A stretch of DNA of 64,000 bases from Pseudomonas extremaustralis (GCF_900102035.1 NZ_LT629689.1:4634001-4698000), one strand, 5' to 3'. Shown: positions 7,525-17,111, counted from the stretch's first letter. The notes: generated by a model from the letters alone, not told the origin. Translations and numbers: made by a program.

Positions 7525-8878
7525 TCAGGCCACACTCGTTGTAAAGGAAGTTACGCAGCCCGTTGCGGTCATGCCCAGGCTCCAGGTTGAAAGGCGTTAC
7601 CCGTACACCCAGGCTCTCGAAGCTGCTGTCGATGCCGAAATGCTCATGCAACAGCTGGTTGATACGCGCCAGGTAACCTTCACCACCGTGCGGGCTGGTC
7701 AATGGCAACAGCACCAGCAGCAGTGCGCGGTCGCGGTTGTTGCGCACCGGCAAGTGCAGGTCCAGACCGCGCTGGCTGCGCTCCAGCAGACGCGTCAGCT
7801 CGTCACTGGGGCGTGTCATTTCAAACGCGAACAAACTGGCGTACAGACCGTGCTGCTCCACATCCACCAGCGAACGCTTGAGTTGCAGGGTGAACTGCTG
7901 GGCATCGGCGTCAGGCAGTTGCAGCACTTGCGGGTCGCGGCGCAGCAGGTCGGCGATATGCCCGGCCAGCAGCGACAACAGGCTCAAGGTGCGGTCCTGG
8001 AAGGCGAAGAACGGCATCTGCCGAACCGCCAGCATAGCCAGCAGGCGGCCCTCGGCGTCGATCAGCGGGATACAGGCCTGCAACGACGAGAACTGTGCGG
8101 CATTGCCCGAGTCAATCAGTTCCTGACGCACGCTGACCAGTTCACCGCGCTCCAGGCACAGCTTGACCAGGTGATCTTCAGTGTCCAACGGGCCCATGGT
8201 GCCGATCATCGCCAAGGCTTGGGGCAGCACGTTCTTTTCGCTCTCATCGACGCGATACAACCCGGCTACGCGCAAGGAGCCGTACTGGCCGAGCAACGCC
8301 ACGATCGGTTCCGCCAGAGCGCTCAGCGCATTGCCTTCGACCGGAATGCCGCGCAACTTTTCACGCAGGCCCAGCAACGAACTGCGCAGGCTCTGGTCGC
8401 TGCCGGCCATGCGCTGTTCGAGCAGGTCATGGGAGACCCGCAGGATCTGATGGGCGCGGGTGAATTCGTCGAGACGATACTGACGGTATTCGTTGGCCAT
8501 CTGCAGGCGTTCCAGGCGACGCACCCAAAGGTCGCGCACCTCGCCCACCAGCATCCCGCACACCAGCACGCCGACGATAAACGACGGTTCCAACTGGGTG
8601 TAACCCTCATGCCCGCTGCTGCGCAGCGCAAACAGCGCCGCCACCAACAGACCGGCGCTGAACAAGCCGCGCACAAAACCATAACGCACACCTAACAGCA
8701 GCGGCGCGAGGATTGGCCAAGGGAAACCGGCATGCATCTGTAACGGGTCTTCAGGCGTGAGCCAGAAGCCGAGGCCGATCGCCAGGCCCGTCACCAGTAT
8801 CGTTTCCAGCCAAGACACCGGCCCGCTGGCGCGAGGCGCCAGGCTGTAATCCATGTGTGGAGAATTCATTGCGTTCAC
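7502..8878 (-). CDS. pelD: PelD, inner-membrane cyclic-di-GMP receptor controlling Pel synthesis
   Basis: The protein has 458 residues: four hydrophobic spans in about 22-115, a linker helix, a GAF domain (about 170-315) and a degenerate GGDEF domain. The inhibitory-site motif that binds c-di-GMP is preserved as RGLD (R370-D373). An Arg at 405 in GYLARIN and one at 165 correspond by offset to the other binding arginines known in P. aeruginosa PelD. The GGDEF active-site signature is absent, so it should sense but not make c-di-GMP. The start overlaps the pelC stop (ATGA). Confidence 0.95.
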   Translation of the reverse strand: MNAMNSPHMDYSLAPRASGPVSWLETILVTGLAIGLGFWLTPEDPLQMHAGFPWPILAPLLLGVRYGFVRGLFSAGLLVAALFALRSSGHEGYTQLEPSFIVGVLVCGMLVGEVRDLWVRRLERLQMANEYRQYRLDEFTRAHQILRVSHDLLEQRMAGSDQSLRSSLLGLREKLRGIPVEGNALSALAEPIVALLGQYGSLRVAGLYRVDESEKNVLPQALAMIGTMGPLDTEDHLVKLCLERGELVSVRQELIDSGNAAQFSSLQACIPLIDAEGRLLAMLAVRQMPFFAFQDRTLSLLSLLAGHIADLLRRDPQVLQLPDADAQQFTLQLKRSLVDVEQHGLYASLFAFEMTRPSDELTRLLERSQRGLDLHLPVRNNRDRALLLVLLPLTSPHGGEGYLARINQLLHEHFGIDSSFESLGVRVTPFNLEPGHDRNGLRNFLYNECGLNDQQVAV

Positions 8879-9393
8879 TCGAACCGAAGGGCGCCAACAA
8901 GTTTGTCGATGACGGTCTGAGCATTACCCGCCAGGCTTTCGCGGGACCAGCCGGCGCGCGCGCCGCTTTTGCTCCAGAGTACGGCGCCGCTCTTGGCGTC
9001 CAGTACGCGCAGGCTGATGCCCACCGCCGGTTCGCCGTCCAGGCCGTTTTTGTACTGCCACTCTTCCACGCTGCCGGCGACTACGTAATCGAGTTTCTGC
9101 TCGCGCGCCCAATCGAGGGCTCCGGCCAGACGCTCGTTGTCGTCCATCAGCGCTTGTTCGCCCTGGGTACTGACGGGGTAAACCCGTGGTTGCAGGCCGT
9201 GGCTGCTCAGCACACTGAGCAGGATCTGCTCGCTGCGCTCACCGGCTTGCGGCGTCTGGGAATAGTTGACCATCGGCACGATGCCCCACTGCGCATTGCG
9301 CGGCAGGTTCGGGCTGTTGTCACTGGTGAAGCTGGAGCAGCCGGCGACGAACAGCACTGCCAAAGCCAGGCTCAGGTTACGAATTGCTTGCAT
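8875..9393 (-). CDS. pelC: PelC, outer-membrane lipoprotein of Pel export
   Basis: The protein has 172 residues. Its signal peptide ends in the lipobox LFVAGC, with the lipidated Cys at residue 19. The mature part resembles the PelC fold (NYSQTPQAGERSEQILLSVL, then RVLDAKSGAVLWSKSG). In P. aeruginosa PelC forms a ring at the outer membrane that funnels Pel to PelB. A clear ribosome site (GGGAG) precedes the ATG. It lies 26 bases after pelB and overlaps pelD by 4. Confidence 0.94.
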   Translation of the reverse strand: MQAIRNLSLALAVLFVAGCSSFTSDNSPNLPRNAQWGIVPMVNYSQTPQAGERSEQILLSVLSSHGLQPRVYPVSTQGEQALMDDNERLAGALDWAREQKLDYVVAGSVEEWQYKNGLDGEPAVGISLRVLDAKSGAVLWSKSGARAGWSRESLAGNAQTVIDKLVGALRFE

Positions 9394-9419
9394 AGGTTTT
9401 TCTCCCGTAGATTCTGTAA

Positions 9420-12400
9420 TCAGCGCCCGAAACGCACGCCGTAGCTCATACCCAGTGTGCCGCCGGACTTGCCGTCTCCGCCTTGTGGCGCAGATTGGTA
9501 ACCGAAGGTGAGGGCCAGTTCGTCGTCACCCAGTACTTCGAAGCCGACGCCGGTGTTGATGCCGTAGTTGAAGGTCTGATCCGTCCACTGCCAGCCCGCC
9601 ATCATGTCCACCAGCCAGGTGTACTGCGGCTTGGTGCGCACCAGCGCACCCGGTATGCCGCGACGCCAGGTGGTGCCGACATAGAGTTGGCCGTAGCGGC
9701 TTTGCAGCAGGTCGGCGGCAGTCACGGTTTGCACATCCAGAGGGTCAGGCAGGCCGGTATCAGGATCTATCGACTGTGGCGTGATCTTGATCGCGCCGCC
9801 GTTACGACTGGACAGGTAATCCAGATTCCGGTCCTTCACGCTGTTCTTCTGGTAATCCACACCGCTGCGCACGGTCCAGTTGGGCCCGGCGAATTCCAGG
9901 GTGTGGTCGAGTTCCAGCTTCAACGCCTGGCCGGTACCGAGCGAGTCGCCGGCACGGGTGGAGAACGAGCGCTGCGCCACTTCCCAGCTCAACTGGTCCC
10001 GCGCGGTCAGGCCATGACGACCGCCGACCCAGGCGCGGTCCTGTTGGCCGAAAGCGCGCATCAGGCCGCTGTCGTCAGTCTTGCGATGCCAGTCCAGGCC
10101 GGTTTCGATCTGGTGCCTGGAATCCAACTGCCACAGGCGCGACAAGCCCAAGCCGTTGCGGTCGTCGTCCTTGCGCTGGCTGGTATCGGCAAACAGTTTC
10201 CAACTGCCGTTTTCCACCGAGCGGACCAGAGTCAGGGCCGCGTTGCTCTCGTCGCCGATTCTCGACGAGATGACATCGCTGCCCTTGTAGTTACCGTGCT
10301 CCATCTCAAGGTCGGCGTACCAGTTGTCACCCAGGTTATGGGCGATTTCCAGGCGCGGCGAGTCGAACGAAATGCCGCCGAAGTCTTGCTTCTGATAGGA
10401 CAGCAACGCGCCTTGCGGGGTGCTTTCGTGAATTTCAACGGCCTGGCGGCGCAGTTGTTCATTCACCGATTCCGGCTGGTCTTCGCCCAACGCGGACAGA
10501 CTGGTTTCCAGGGCTTCGTTGCTGCGCCCCAGACGGCTGAGGGCCTGGGCACGCTGCGCCGGGTTCAGGTCGCTGCTGGCGAGCAGGGTTTCGACCTGGG
10601 CCTTGTTGCGGCTGCGCAGGGCTTCCTGGATCTGTTCATAGCGATCGACCTTGATGCCCTGGGTGCGAGCCCAAGCCAGCCATTCGTCTTTCTGCGCTTC
10701 CTGATTGGTCGCATCCAGACGCGCCAGCAGGCGTTCGAACCACAGTTGCTTCATCGACGGCGAACCGTCCTTCCACTTCAACAGTTCCTGTTGCGCCTTG
10801 CGCGGCGAGTAGCTGCTGGACATCAGTCGCAGCCAAGTGGTGTAGCGCTGGCCCGACGGCGCAAGGTTCTGCGCTTCAGGGCTGCGCAGCAGTTTCAGGC
10901 GCAAACGCTGGGCGGCATCTTCATAACCGGCGCTGTACAGCGCGTCGGCGTAGGCAGCTTGTACCAGCCAGTCCTGCTGGTTGTTCTTGAGGTACATCCG
11001 GTACCAGGCCAGGGATTCGCTATCACGGCCGAGCATCTGGCTGGCGCTGGCGAAGGCCAGCCACAACGCTTGGTCACTGCGCGCATAGCTTTTCCACTGG
11101 GTCAGCAACGGCTTGAGTTCCGTGGTGTTGCCCTGGTCCACATAGAGCCACATCAGGCGCTCACGGAACAGGTTGTCATCGGGGTACAGCGCCAGGCCTT
11201 GCAAGTACAAACGCTTGGCTTCGTCGGGCTGGCCCTGCTGCTGGGCCAACGCGCCGCGTACCGCCAGCACTTGCGCCTGCTCGTAAAGGGCCGGGTTATC
11301 CTCGACGCCTTTGAGCAATTTCGCGATCAGGTCCCAATCTTCCAATTCCTGGGCGAGCAACAACGAATCCACCAGGCGCTGGGAGTTGTGCGTGCGCTCC
11401 CAACTGGCGACCAGCAATTGCAGGGCGCGCTGCGGGTTGGTGGTGCGATAACTGGCGACCAACTGAGCTTCGTCGTTGCTATTGAGCGAGCCTTTGATTT
11501 GCAGCAGTTTTTCCAGGGACACGCGCAACTCGTCATCGAGTTCCAGGTCCCAGGCCACGGCGGCGCGAGTGGCCCAGTAGCTCGGGTCGGTGTTGTTTTC
11601 GCCACCGGCTTGCAACACGTTCCACGCACCTTGGTTATCGAACAGTTTCAGGTAGGCGTTGGCATAGTCGACCCGCTCGACGGTGGTGAGCTTGAAACGC
11701 TTGTCAAAGCCCTTGTACACCGGAATACGCTCCGCGTATTTGCCGGTGTTTTCCAGGTTCTGCAGCAACCGCACCCACGCCAGGCGATGCATCGGATAGG
11801 TGCGCAGGTAGTCGCGCAACCAGCTCTCGGCCTGTTCGGGCGTACCGCGGGATTCGTGACCGTAGATCAACGCATCGAGCTCGACGTCGGTCAGCGCGCG
11901 CTGCTCGCGGATTTCCGAGAGCAGCGTGATGGAACGGTCGAAGTCGAATTGCATGCTCGCCAAACGCCAGGCATGTTCACGCACCTGCGGCGACTCATGC
12001 AGGCGCAGCAAGCGTATCCAGTAATCCAGCGCCGTTGCGCTTTGGCCGCGCCATTCGGCAAGGTGGGCCATCTGCTCCAGCAGTGGCTGCTCTTCGGGGA
12101 AAGCATCGACCAATTGTTCGCCGACGCGCCAGGCACCGTCCAGATCGTTCATGCCTAGTCGCAGGCTGAAATCCTTGCGCAATGCCAGTGGGTTATCAGG
12201 CTGCAGCACCCGCCATTTCTCGATGAACCGCTCGGCCAGGTCGTAGCGTTTGATACCGATCGCGACATCGACGCCCTGTTGGACCCAGGCCCCATCGGTC
12301 TGCGGGTCCTTGAGTGCGTCCAACTCATCGGAGAGCACCTGCACGGCCTGATCACCGTGGTCGGAAGACAACAGGCTATCGAACGCCAGGCGTGCGTAGT

Positions 12401-13028
12401 CATGCCGCTCGTCCGGCTGCTGACTGTCGCGCTTGAGTTGCAGATAGATCTGCGCGGCGCGTGCCGGATCGCCGCTGGCCATGTACCACTGGGCTGCGGA
12501 TTTGAGGGCCGCCGAGCGCTGCGACGGATCGCGGCCGGCGATCTCTTCGAACACCGAAGCGGCAAACCCTGGCGCCTGGAGATTCAGCGCCAGCTTGGCC
12601 AAGGCCTGCAATTGCGCCAGCGAGAGTTTTCGATGATCGATCGCTTGCAGGCGCTTTACCAATTCAGGCGGCACTTCTGGATGCTCGCTGCTCAGCGTCT
12701 CCAATGCGTCCAGCTCAAGACGGTAATACGCCTGCACGTCGGCCACTGGCTTGGGCCAACTGTCCAAGTGCTTGCGCGCCTTCGGATAATCGCCAAGACG
12801 AATCAGCAGATCGACCAGCTGCAAACGCAATGCGTCATCGTCAGGGTGCGCCGTCAACAACAGCTCGGCGTAGTTGGCCGAGACCGCATCCGGCTCACGG
12901 CCGTCGGGCTGGAACACCTCTTCACGCTGGAAGGTCGCCCACAGCAGGCCACCCACGGCGACACCCACCACCGCCAGTGCCCAGGGATTGAGCAGACGGC
13001 TGTTTTTACTGGCAGACGAGCTGACCAT
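9420..13028 (-). CDS. pelB: PelB, TPR scaffold and outer-membrane porin for Pel export
   Basis: The protein has 1202 residues. One N-terminal membrane anchor (about 15-35, NPWALAVVGVAVGGLLWATF) is followed by a long periplasmic series of TPRs up to about 850. A C-terminal beta-barrel of about 350 residues ends in the aromatic GMSYGVRFGR typical of outer-membrane strands. Length is close to P. aeruginosa PelB (about 1190). The TPR part is known to bind PelA and guide the polymer. Its start lies inside the last codons of pelA (23-base overlap), so the two are translationally coupled. Confidence 0.95.
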   Translation of the reverse strand: MVSSSASKNSRLLNPWALAVVGVAVGGLLWATFQREEVFQPDGREPDAVSANYAELLLTAHPDDDALRLQLVDLLIRLGDYPKARKHLDSWPKPVADVQAYYRLELDALETLSSEHPEVPPELVKRLQAIDHRKLSLAQLQALAKLALNLQAPGFAASVFEEIAGRDPSQRSAALKSAAQWYMASGDPARAAQIYLQLKRDSQQPDERHDYARLAFDSLLSSDHGDQAVQVLSDELDALKDPQTDGAWVQQGVDVAIGIKRYDLAERFIEKWRVLQPDNPLALRKDFSLRLGMNDLDGAWRVGEQLVDAFPEEQPLLEQMAHLAEWRGQSATALDYWIRLLRLHESPQVREHAWRLASMQFDFDRSITLLSEIREQRALTDVELDALIYGHESRGTPEQAESWLRDYLRTYPMHRLAWVRLLQNLENTGKYAERIPVYKGFDKRFKLTTVERVDYANAYLKLFDNQGAWNVLQAGGENNTDPSYWATRAAVAWDLELDDELRVSLEKLLQIKGSLNSNDEAQLVASYRTTNPQRALQLLVASWERTHNSQRLVDSLLLAQELEDWDLIAKLLKGVEDNPALYEQAQVLAVRGALAQQQGQPDEAKRLYLQGLALYPDDNLFRERLMWLYVDQGNTTELKPLLTQWKSYARSDQALWLAFASASQMLGRDSESLAWYRMYLKNNQQDWLVQAAYADALYSAGYEDAAQRLRLKLLRSPEAQNLAPSGQRYTTWLRLMSSSYSPRKAQQELLKWKDGSPSMKQLWFERLLARLDATNQEAQKDEWLAWARTQGIKVDRYEQIQEALRSRNKAQVETLLASSDLNPAQRAQALSRLGRSNEALETSLSALGEDQPESVNEQLRRQAVEIHESTPQGALLSYQKQDFGGISFDSPRLEIAHNLGDNWYADLEMEHGNYKGSDVISSRIGDESNAALTLVRSVENGSWKLFADTSQRKDDDRNGLGLSRLWQLDSRHQIETGLDWHRKTDDSGLMRAFGQQDRAWVGGRHGLTARDQLSWEVAQRSFSTRAGDSLGTGQALKLELDHTLEFAGPNWTVRSGVDYQKNSVKDRNLDYLSSRNGGAIKITPQSIDPDTGLPDPLDVQTVTAADLLQSRYGQLYVGTTWRRGIPGALVRTKPQYTWLVDMMAGWQWTDQTFNYGINTGVGFEVLGDDELALTFGYQSAPQGGDGKSGGTLGMSYGVRFGR

Positions 13029-15816
13029 TACTCACCTGCTTCATAGGTAATTGAAAAGTCCAAAGGCCGGCGGATGCCTTGCCCGCAAAACGCTTGCCAT
13101 CCACTTCAACCTGGCAGGCACTCGCGGAACGCACCGAGAACGTCAGGTCGATTTGCCCGGCAAACGAAAAACTCACGCGCTTGTCGTCCAGGTAACGCCA
13201 GTCCACCAGCGGCAGGTTGGCTTCCTCCAGCGCCGGATGGCTGTCTCGATCCGGACGCAGGAACAGCAACGCACGGTCACTGCTCAAGGCGACATAACGT
13301 CCCTGGGGCAAGTCGCGCACACCGGCGACGCCTTGGGAGCGCATGAGATCGGGCCAACCCATTTGCGGGTCCAGGCGCACGGTGCGCAGGCCGTCCATGC
13401 CGCGAATCTGCCAGCCACCGTCGGCGGTACGCGCCAGGCTGGATTGGTACAAACCATGGAGTCGGTCCAAGTAGTCACTCATCCACAGCGAGATAGGATG
13501 CTGCCCACGCATATAGGCGTAGATATCTTCCATGGCCTTGATCGATGCCTGCTTGGTGCTCGAGTAGAAGTGGTAATACAGATGCAGGCCACGCAGGCGA
13601 CGCGGGCTGTCCGTCAGCTCGAAGGTTTCGATCAAGTCGCGGAAGCCGTAATACGGACCTTTCCACAGGTTGGTGTAGACGTTCTCGTTGATGATCGGCG
13701 CGTAATACTGCAAGCCACCTTCAGTGGGGCGCAGCAGTGGGTTCAGGCCGGTCAGCGAAGGCTTGGCCTTGGTGAGCATGGTCGAAGCGCCGTTGACATT
13801 TTTCAGCCCGGCATCGTAGGCGAGCTTGATGGTCTCGGCGGACGGCAGGGCGTCCCCTGGCCAGAACACCATCTTCACCGGCTTTTCCGGGGTGGTGAGC
13901 TTCTGGTTGATGTAATCGCGAGAGCCGATGATCTCACGGCGAAAATCGATTTTGTCGTAACCCGGAATGGCCATTTTCAACCCGTATTCAGGGTGGAAGT
14001 CTTCGTCGTCCTTGGCTTTTTCCGGCTGCATGAAGAACGGGTGGCTGAACGTATGGGTGGCCACTTCGACCTTGGGGTCGGCAAACAATGCGCGGGCAAG
14101 GGGCTCCAGCTCTTTGGCCAGGAACGGGGACATGCCGTGAGGTGAAATCTCACCCTCGATGATCGACACCGAGGTCAGGAACGGGTTGGGACGAATGAAT
14201 TCGTCGAGCACCTGTTTCCCGGCGTAGGGCGAGCCACGCACTTCGGCGCGCGAAGGAAATCCATCGCCGTCAATGTGCACGGTGGCAATGCGGCGACCGT
14301 TTTCGGTGGTGGTGTCCGGACGCGGTTGCTCCGGCAGGCGCAGGCTGGCCTGGAGGAAGGCGAACGGATCAAGTATCCAGCGGCTGCGCTCGTTGTTGGA
14401 CTCGAGCAGATAAGGCGCCAATGCCATCCCGCCCCACTTGCCCACGGCCACCGGGACGAATGTCTGGCCATTTTTGCCGGTGAGCGACAGCGCCGGCTTG
14501 GGGCCTTGAGGCAGCACGGAAACCGCGCTCAATTCCCGGGAACGAGGCTGCACAGGGGCCTCGAACGCGCCGATCAGCGTTTTATCCTGAGTGGCGATGG
14601 TCAGGGTCTGAAGCCCGGGCGGCGGCGCGAGGGTCAGGCCGAGGCGCTTGAGCAGTAGGCGGTTTTCAGTCGGCAGGCTGGCGAAAAACGCCACCGGTAC
14701 ATTCTCGTCCAGACGCTTGGTGAGCCAGCGGTCGAAGACGGAGCTGTCTTCCGGCGGGCCGCTGCCCATCCACGTGATGATGCCGGCGTACAAGCCGCTG
14801 AAGCGGTGTTCAGGCAGCGCGTCGGCGGACAGGTAGTCGATCCGGTAGCCGAGGTATTCGATCAGGCCGCCGAGCAGGGTGTGGCCGGCGTTTTCGGTCA
14901 AGTCGCCTTCACGCGGGTCGTAGACCAGAGCAATGCGGCGCGGCTGCACTTCGACGTTGCTGATGCCCATCGAGTCCAGCTCCGGCGTGCTGATGAAAGG
15001 CACGTAACCTTCGTCCCGCAGACGTTTGGCCAGCTTGCGCGCCTCTTCGATACGCTCCGGCGGCAGGTAGTCGATGGCTACCAGCGGAATGCCTTTGGCA
15101 CGCAAAGGTTCAAGCTCGCTCAACAGCCATTTGCGATCGGACTCAGGCACCGGGCGATAGCGCTTGGCGGCGGCATCCCAACCGGCATACAGGGATTCGA
15201 AGGCAACGGCCGCGGGAACGCCGTCCAGTTCTGGCAATACTTCAAAACCACGGTTGAAGAACAATTTGAACGTTGGCTGACGCTTGTGCATTTCCCGCAG
15301 CAGGCTGGCAAGGCCGGCGCGCTGGGCCTCCCTCGAGCCTTCGGGCAGCAGCTGGAAGCTGTCCAGGGTGTCGAGGAACAGGCCGGCATAACCCTGGGCT
15401 TCCAACGCCTTGGCGCGGCCCAGCAAGTGCTCGCGCCATGCGGGCGAAGTCAGGTCCATCACCTGGCTGTTCCAGGAATCGTTACGGATCGGCGTGACGG
15501 CTTTGGTCAATCCCGCTTTAGCGATGTCGGCTTTATTGCCGTCGAATTCCCCCACGGACACGTAGGCAAACGGCTGACTGCCCAGCGCCCGCAGCGTTTT
15601 CACATCCGCCTGCGTCATATGCCCAGGCTCGACCACGGCCCAGTCGAACTGCGACAGCTCCGGCAGCGGTGGCTGGTCGGCGTACCAGAAGGCCACGCTG
15701 GCAGGTTGGGGCAAGGCAGCAGCCTGAACAGCTGGCACACCGACGAACAATGCGAGAGCAGCCAGCAGCCGCTCAGCGATCGCGCGCAAACGCGTCCTGC
15801 GGAAAACGATTTCCAT
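13006..15816 (-). CDS. pelA: PelA, periplasmic Pel hydrolase/deacetylase
   Basis: The protein has 936 residues with an N-terminal signal region ending about QAAA (residue 34). A GH-like TIM barrel follows, with AYVSVGEFD, LFLDTLDSF (D149, D152) and the presumed catalytic Glu in AFESLYAGWD (E207). A reductase-like middle domain comes next. The CE4-like deacetylase domain has the metal ligands in HIDGDG (D516, D518) and THTFSH (H588, H592), and a C-terminal beta domain follows. All catalytic residues known from P. aeruginosa PelA are present at a constant offset of about 12. It partly deacetylates and can cut the polymer. It lies 55 bases after pelX. Confidence 0.96.
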   Translation of the reverse strand: MEIVFRRTRLRAIAERLLAALALFVGVPAVQAAALPQPASVAFWYADQPPLPELSQFDWAVVEPGHMTQADVKTLRALGSQPFAYVSVGEFDGNKADIAKAGLTKAVTPIRNDSWNSQVMDLTSPAWREHLLGRAKALEAQGYAGLFLDTLDSFQLLPEGSREAQRAGLASLLREMHKRQPTFKLFFNRGFEVLPELDGVPAAVAFESLYAGWDAAAKRYRPVPESDRKWLLSELEPLRAKGIPLVAIDYLPPERIEEARKLAKRLRDEGYVPFISTPELDSMGISNVEVQPRRIALVYDPREGDLTENAGHTLLGGLIEYLGYRIDYLSADALPEHRFSGLYAGIITWMGSGPPEDSSVFDRWLTKRLDENVPVAFFASLPTENRLLLKRLGLTLAPPPGLQTLTIATQDKTLIGAFEAPVQPRSRELSAVSVLPQGPKPALSLTGKNGQTFVPVAVGKWGGMALAPYLLESNNERSRWILDPFAFLQASLRLPEQPRPDTTTENGRRIATVHIDGDGFPSRAEVRGSPYAGKQVLDEFIRPNPFLTSVSIIEGEISPHGMSPFLAKELEPLARALFADPKVEVATHTFSHPFFMQPEKAKDDEDFHPEYGLKMAIPGYDKIDFRREIIGSRDYINQKLTTPEKPVKMVFWPGDALPSAETIKLAYDAGLKNVNGASTMLTKAKPSLTGLNPLLRPTEGGLQYYAPIINENVYTNLWKGPYYGFRDLIETFELTDSPRRLRGLHLYYHFYSSTKQASIKAMEDIYAYMRGQHPISLWMSDYLDRLHGLYQSSLARTADGGWQIRGMDGLRTVRLDPQMGWPDLMRSQGVAGVRDLPQGRYVALSSDRALLFLRPDRDSHPALEEANLPLVDWRYLDDKRVSFSFAGQIDLTFSVRSASACQVEVDGKRFAGKASAGLWTFQLPMKQVSNGQLVCQ

Positions 15817-15871
15817 AATTCACTCTTGAAAATAACTGAGCCAATACTGCGTTAACGCCGGGCGCGGCGCG

Positions 15872-16804
15872 TTACAAACTGCGTAAAAGCTGCGCCAGAC
15901 CCTGGCCGATGGAGGTCGGTTCCGGGAGTGCAAAATGCTCCAGCAATCGGGTGTTATCGGCGCGCGAATGGCGAATGTCGCCTTGACGTGGCGCCTGGTA
16001 GGTCACGTTCAGCGGGGTGCCCGTGGCACTGCCCAGCTCAGCGATAAGGTCGTTCAGACTGGTGGAACGGTTAAGCCCGACGTTGATGGCTTCAGTGGTC
16101 GGCTCGCGGGTCTCGACGGCTTGGACAAGGATGCTCACCAGGTCTTGCACGTAGACGAAGTCGCGCGTTTGCTCACCGTCGCCAAATACCGTGATGGGCT
16201 TACGGGCCAGCGCGCGCTCGGTGAAAATGCTGATCACGCCGGAGTACGGCGAAGAGGGGTCCTGGCGTGGACCGAAGATATTGAAGAAACGGAAGATCAC
16301 CGGCTCCAGGCCGTGCTCTCGGCGGTAGAAGTCCAGGTAATACTCGCTGGCCAGCTTGTCGCTGGCATAAGGCGTCAGCGGCGACTTGGAGGTCTCTTCG
16401 ACAATGGCCGTGCCTTCGCCATTGTTGCCGTAGGTGGCTGCGCTGGACGCGAAAACCACGCGCGCCACACCGGCCTTGAGCATGCTTTGACACACGTTGA
16501 GGGTGCCGACGAAATTGGCCTGGTGGGTCGCAACGGGGTCGTCGACCGACGCCTGCACCGAAGCAACCGCGGCCAGATGCACCACCGCGCCGCAGCCACG
16601 CATGGCCTGCTCTACGACGGCGCTGTTCGCCACATCGCCGACGACCAATTCCAGGTCAGGATTCTCGATGGGCAGGTTGGCCACCTTGCCCGTCGATAAG
16701 TTATCCAGCACGCGAATCTTGTAGCCTTTGCCCAGCAAAGCGTCGACCAAGTGTGACCCAATGAAACCCGCACCACCCGTAACCAGAATTCGTCCAACAG
16801 CCAT
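15872..16804 (-). CDS. pelX: PelX, UDP-GlcNAc C4-epimerase of the pel operon
   Basis: This 310-residue short-chain dehydrogenase/epimerase has a Rossmann NAD site [14 protein letters not shown] at the N-terminus, a Ser in VFASSAATYG and the YxxxK pair in TPYASDKLASEYYL. In several non-aeruginosa pseudomonads an epimerase called PelX precedes pelA and supplies UDP-GalNAc, a precursor of the GalNAc-rich Pel polymer. Position, direction and length fit that protein. It is the first gene of the operon; its promoter region carries FleQ-like boxes. An ordinary GalE that also takes UDP-glucose cannot be excluded by reading alone. Confidence 0.88.
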   Translation of the reverse strand: MAVGRILVTGGAGFIGSHLVDALLGKGYKIRVLDNLSTGKVANLPIENPDLELVVGDVANSAVVEQAMRGCGAVVHLAAVASVQASVDDPVATHQANFVGTLNVCQSMLKAGVARVVFASSAATYGNNGEGTAIVEETSKSPLTPYASDKLASEYYLDFYRREHGLEPVIFRFFNIFGPRQDPSSPYSGVISIFTERALARKPITVFGDGEQTRDFVYVQDLVSILVQAVETREPTTEAINVGLNRSTSLNDLIAELGSATGTPLNVTYQAPRQGDIRHSRADNTRLLEHFALPEPTSIGQGLAQLLRSL

Positions 16805-16984
16805 GTAGTTTTCTTCCTAAAGACTCGAGCGCAAACCTTAAGGAGCGAGCCAACCGAGAGCCTGCTGATAAGGTGACAGCGTTTATTGGTTGCCTTGATC
16901 GACGCCGCTTGACCATCTAGGTACAAGCAGCCAAATCCCTGTCTCTTGACAATTCACAGCGGACCAAATTACTCGTCCACTCAT

Positions 16985-16998
16985 GTCATTTTAATGGC
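16985..16998. promoter_or_regulatory. Weaker FleQ-like box 3 downstream of the pel start site
   Basis: GTCATTTTAATGGC matches about 10 of 14 consensus positions. It lies about 18-31 bases past the inferred start and 62 bases from box 2, close to six helical turns. This is the least certain of the three sites. Confidence 0.4.
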
Positions 16999-17022
16999 TT
17001 ATCGCCAGCGAAATCGTCGCAG

Positions 17023-17051
17023 ATAATGTTAGATCCACATAGAGCTGTCAA
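17023..17051 (-). promoter_or_regulatory. Sigma70-type promoter of the pelX-pelABCDEFG operon
   Basis: On the minus strand TTGACA (complement of 17046-17051) is separated by 17 bases from CATTAT (complement of 17023-17028). The -35 is perfect and the -10 matches four of six. Transcription would start near 17016, leaving a leader of about 210 bases. A FleQ-like palindrome covers the -35. Confidence 0.65.
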
Positions 17052-17060
17052 TCTATTGTC
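17047..17060. promoter_or_regulatory. FleQ-like box 2 overlapping the pel -35
   Basis: GTCAATCTATTGTC matches 11 of 14 positions of the FleQ consensus and is palindromic at both ends. It shares bases 17047-17051 with the -35 hexamer, so occupancy would block RNA polymerase. Its centre is 51 bases from box 1, close to five helical turns. Confidence 0.6.
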
Positions 17061-17097
17061 TTATTTGCCGCTGAACGGCATTTTCCGCCAAAAACAC

Positions 17098-17111
17098 GTC
17101 ATTAAATTGAC
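17098..17111. promoter_or_regulatory. FleQ-like box 1 upstream of the pel promoter
   Basis: GTCATTAAATTGAC is an imperfect palindrome that fits, in full, the FleQ consensus I recall from P. aeruginosa pel (GTCANTAAATTGAC). It is centred about 88 bases upstream of the inferred pel start. FleQ, with FleN and c-di-GMP, switches pel from repression to activation. Confidence 0.75.

Noticed and set aside
9483..12158. 891-codon open frame on the plus strand inside pelB
   Set aside because: It is an antisense shadow: GC-rich codon bias keeps the frame open, the product is a low-complexity Gln/Arg/Val-rich chain, and pelB on the other strand is a clear match.
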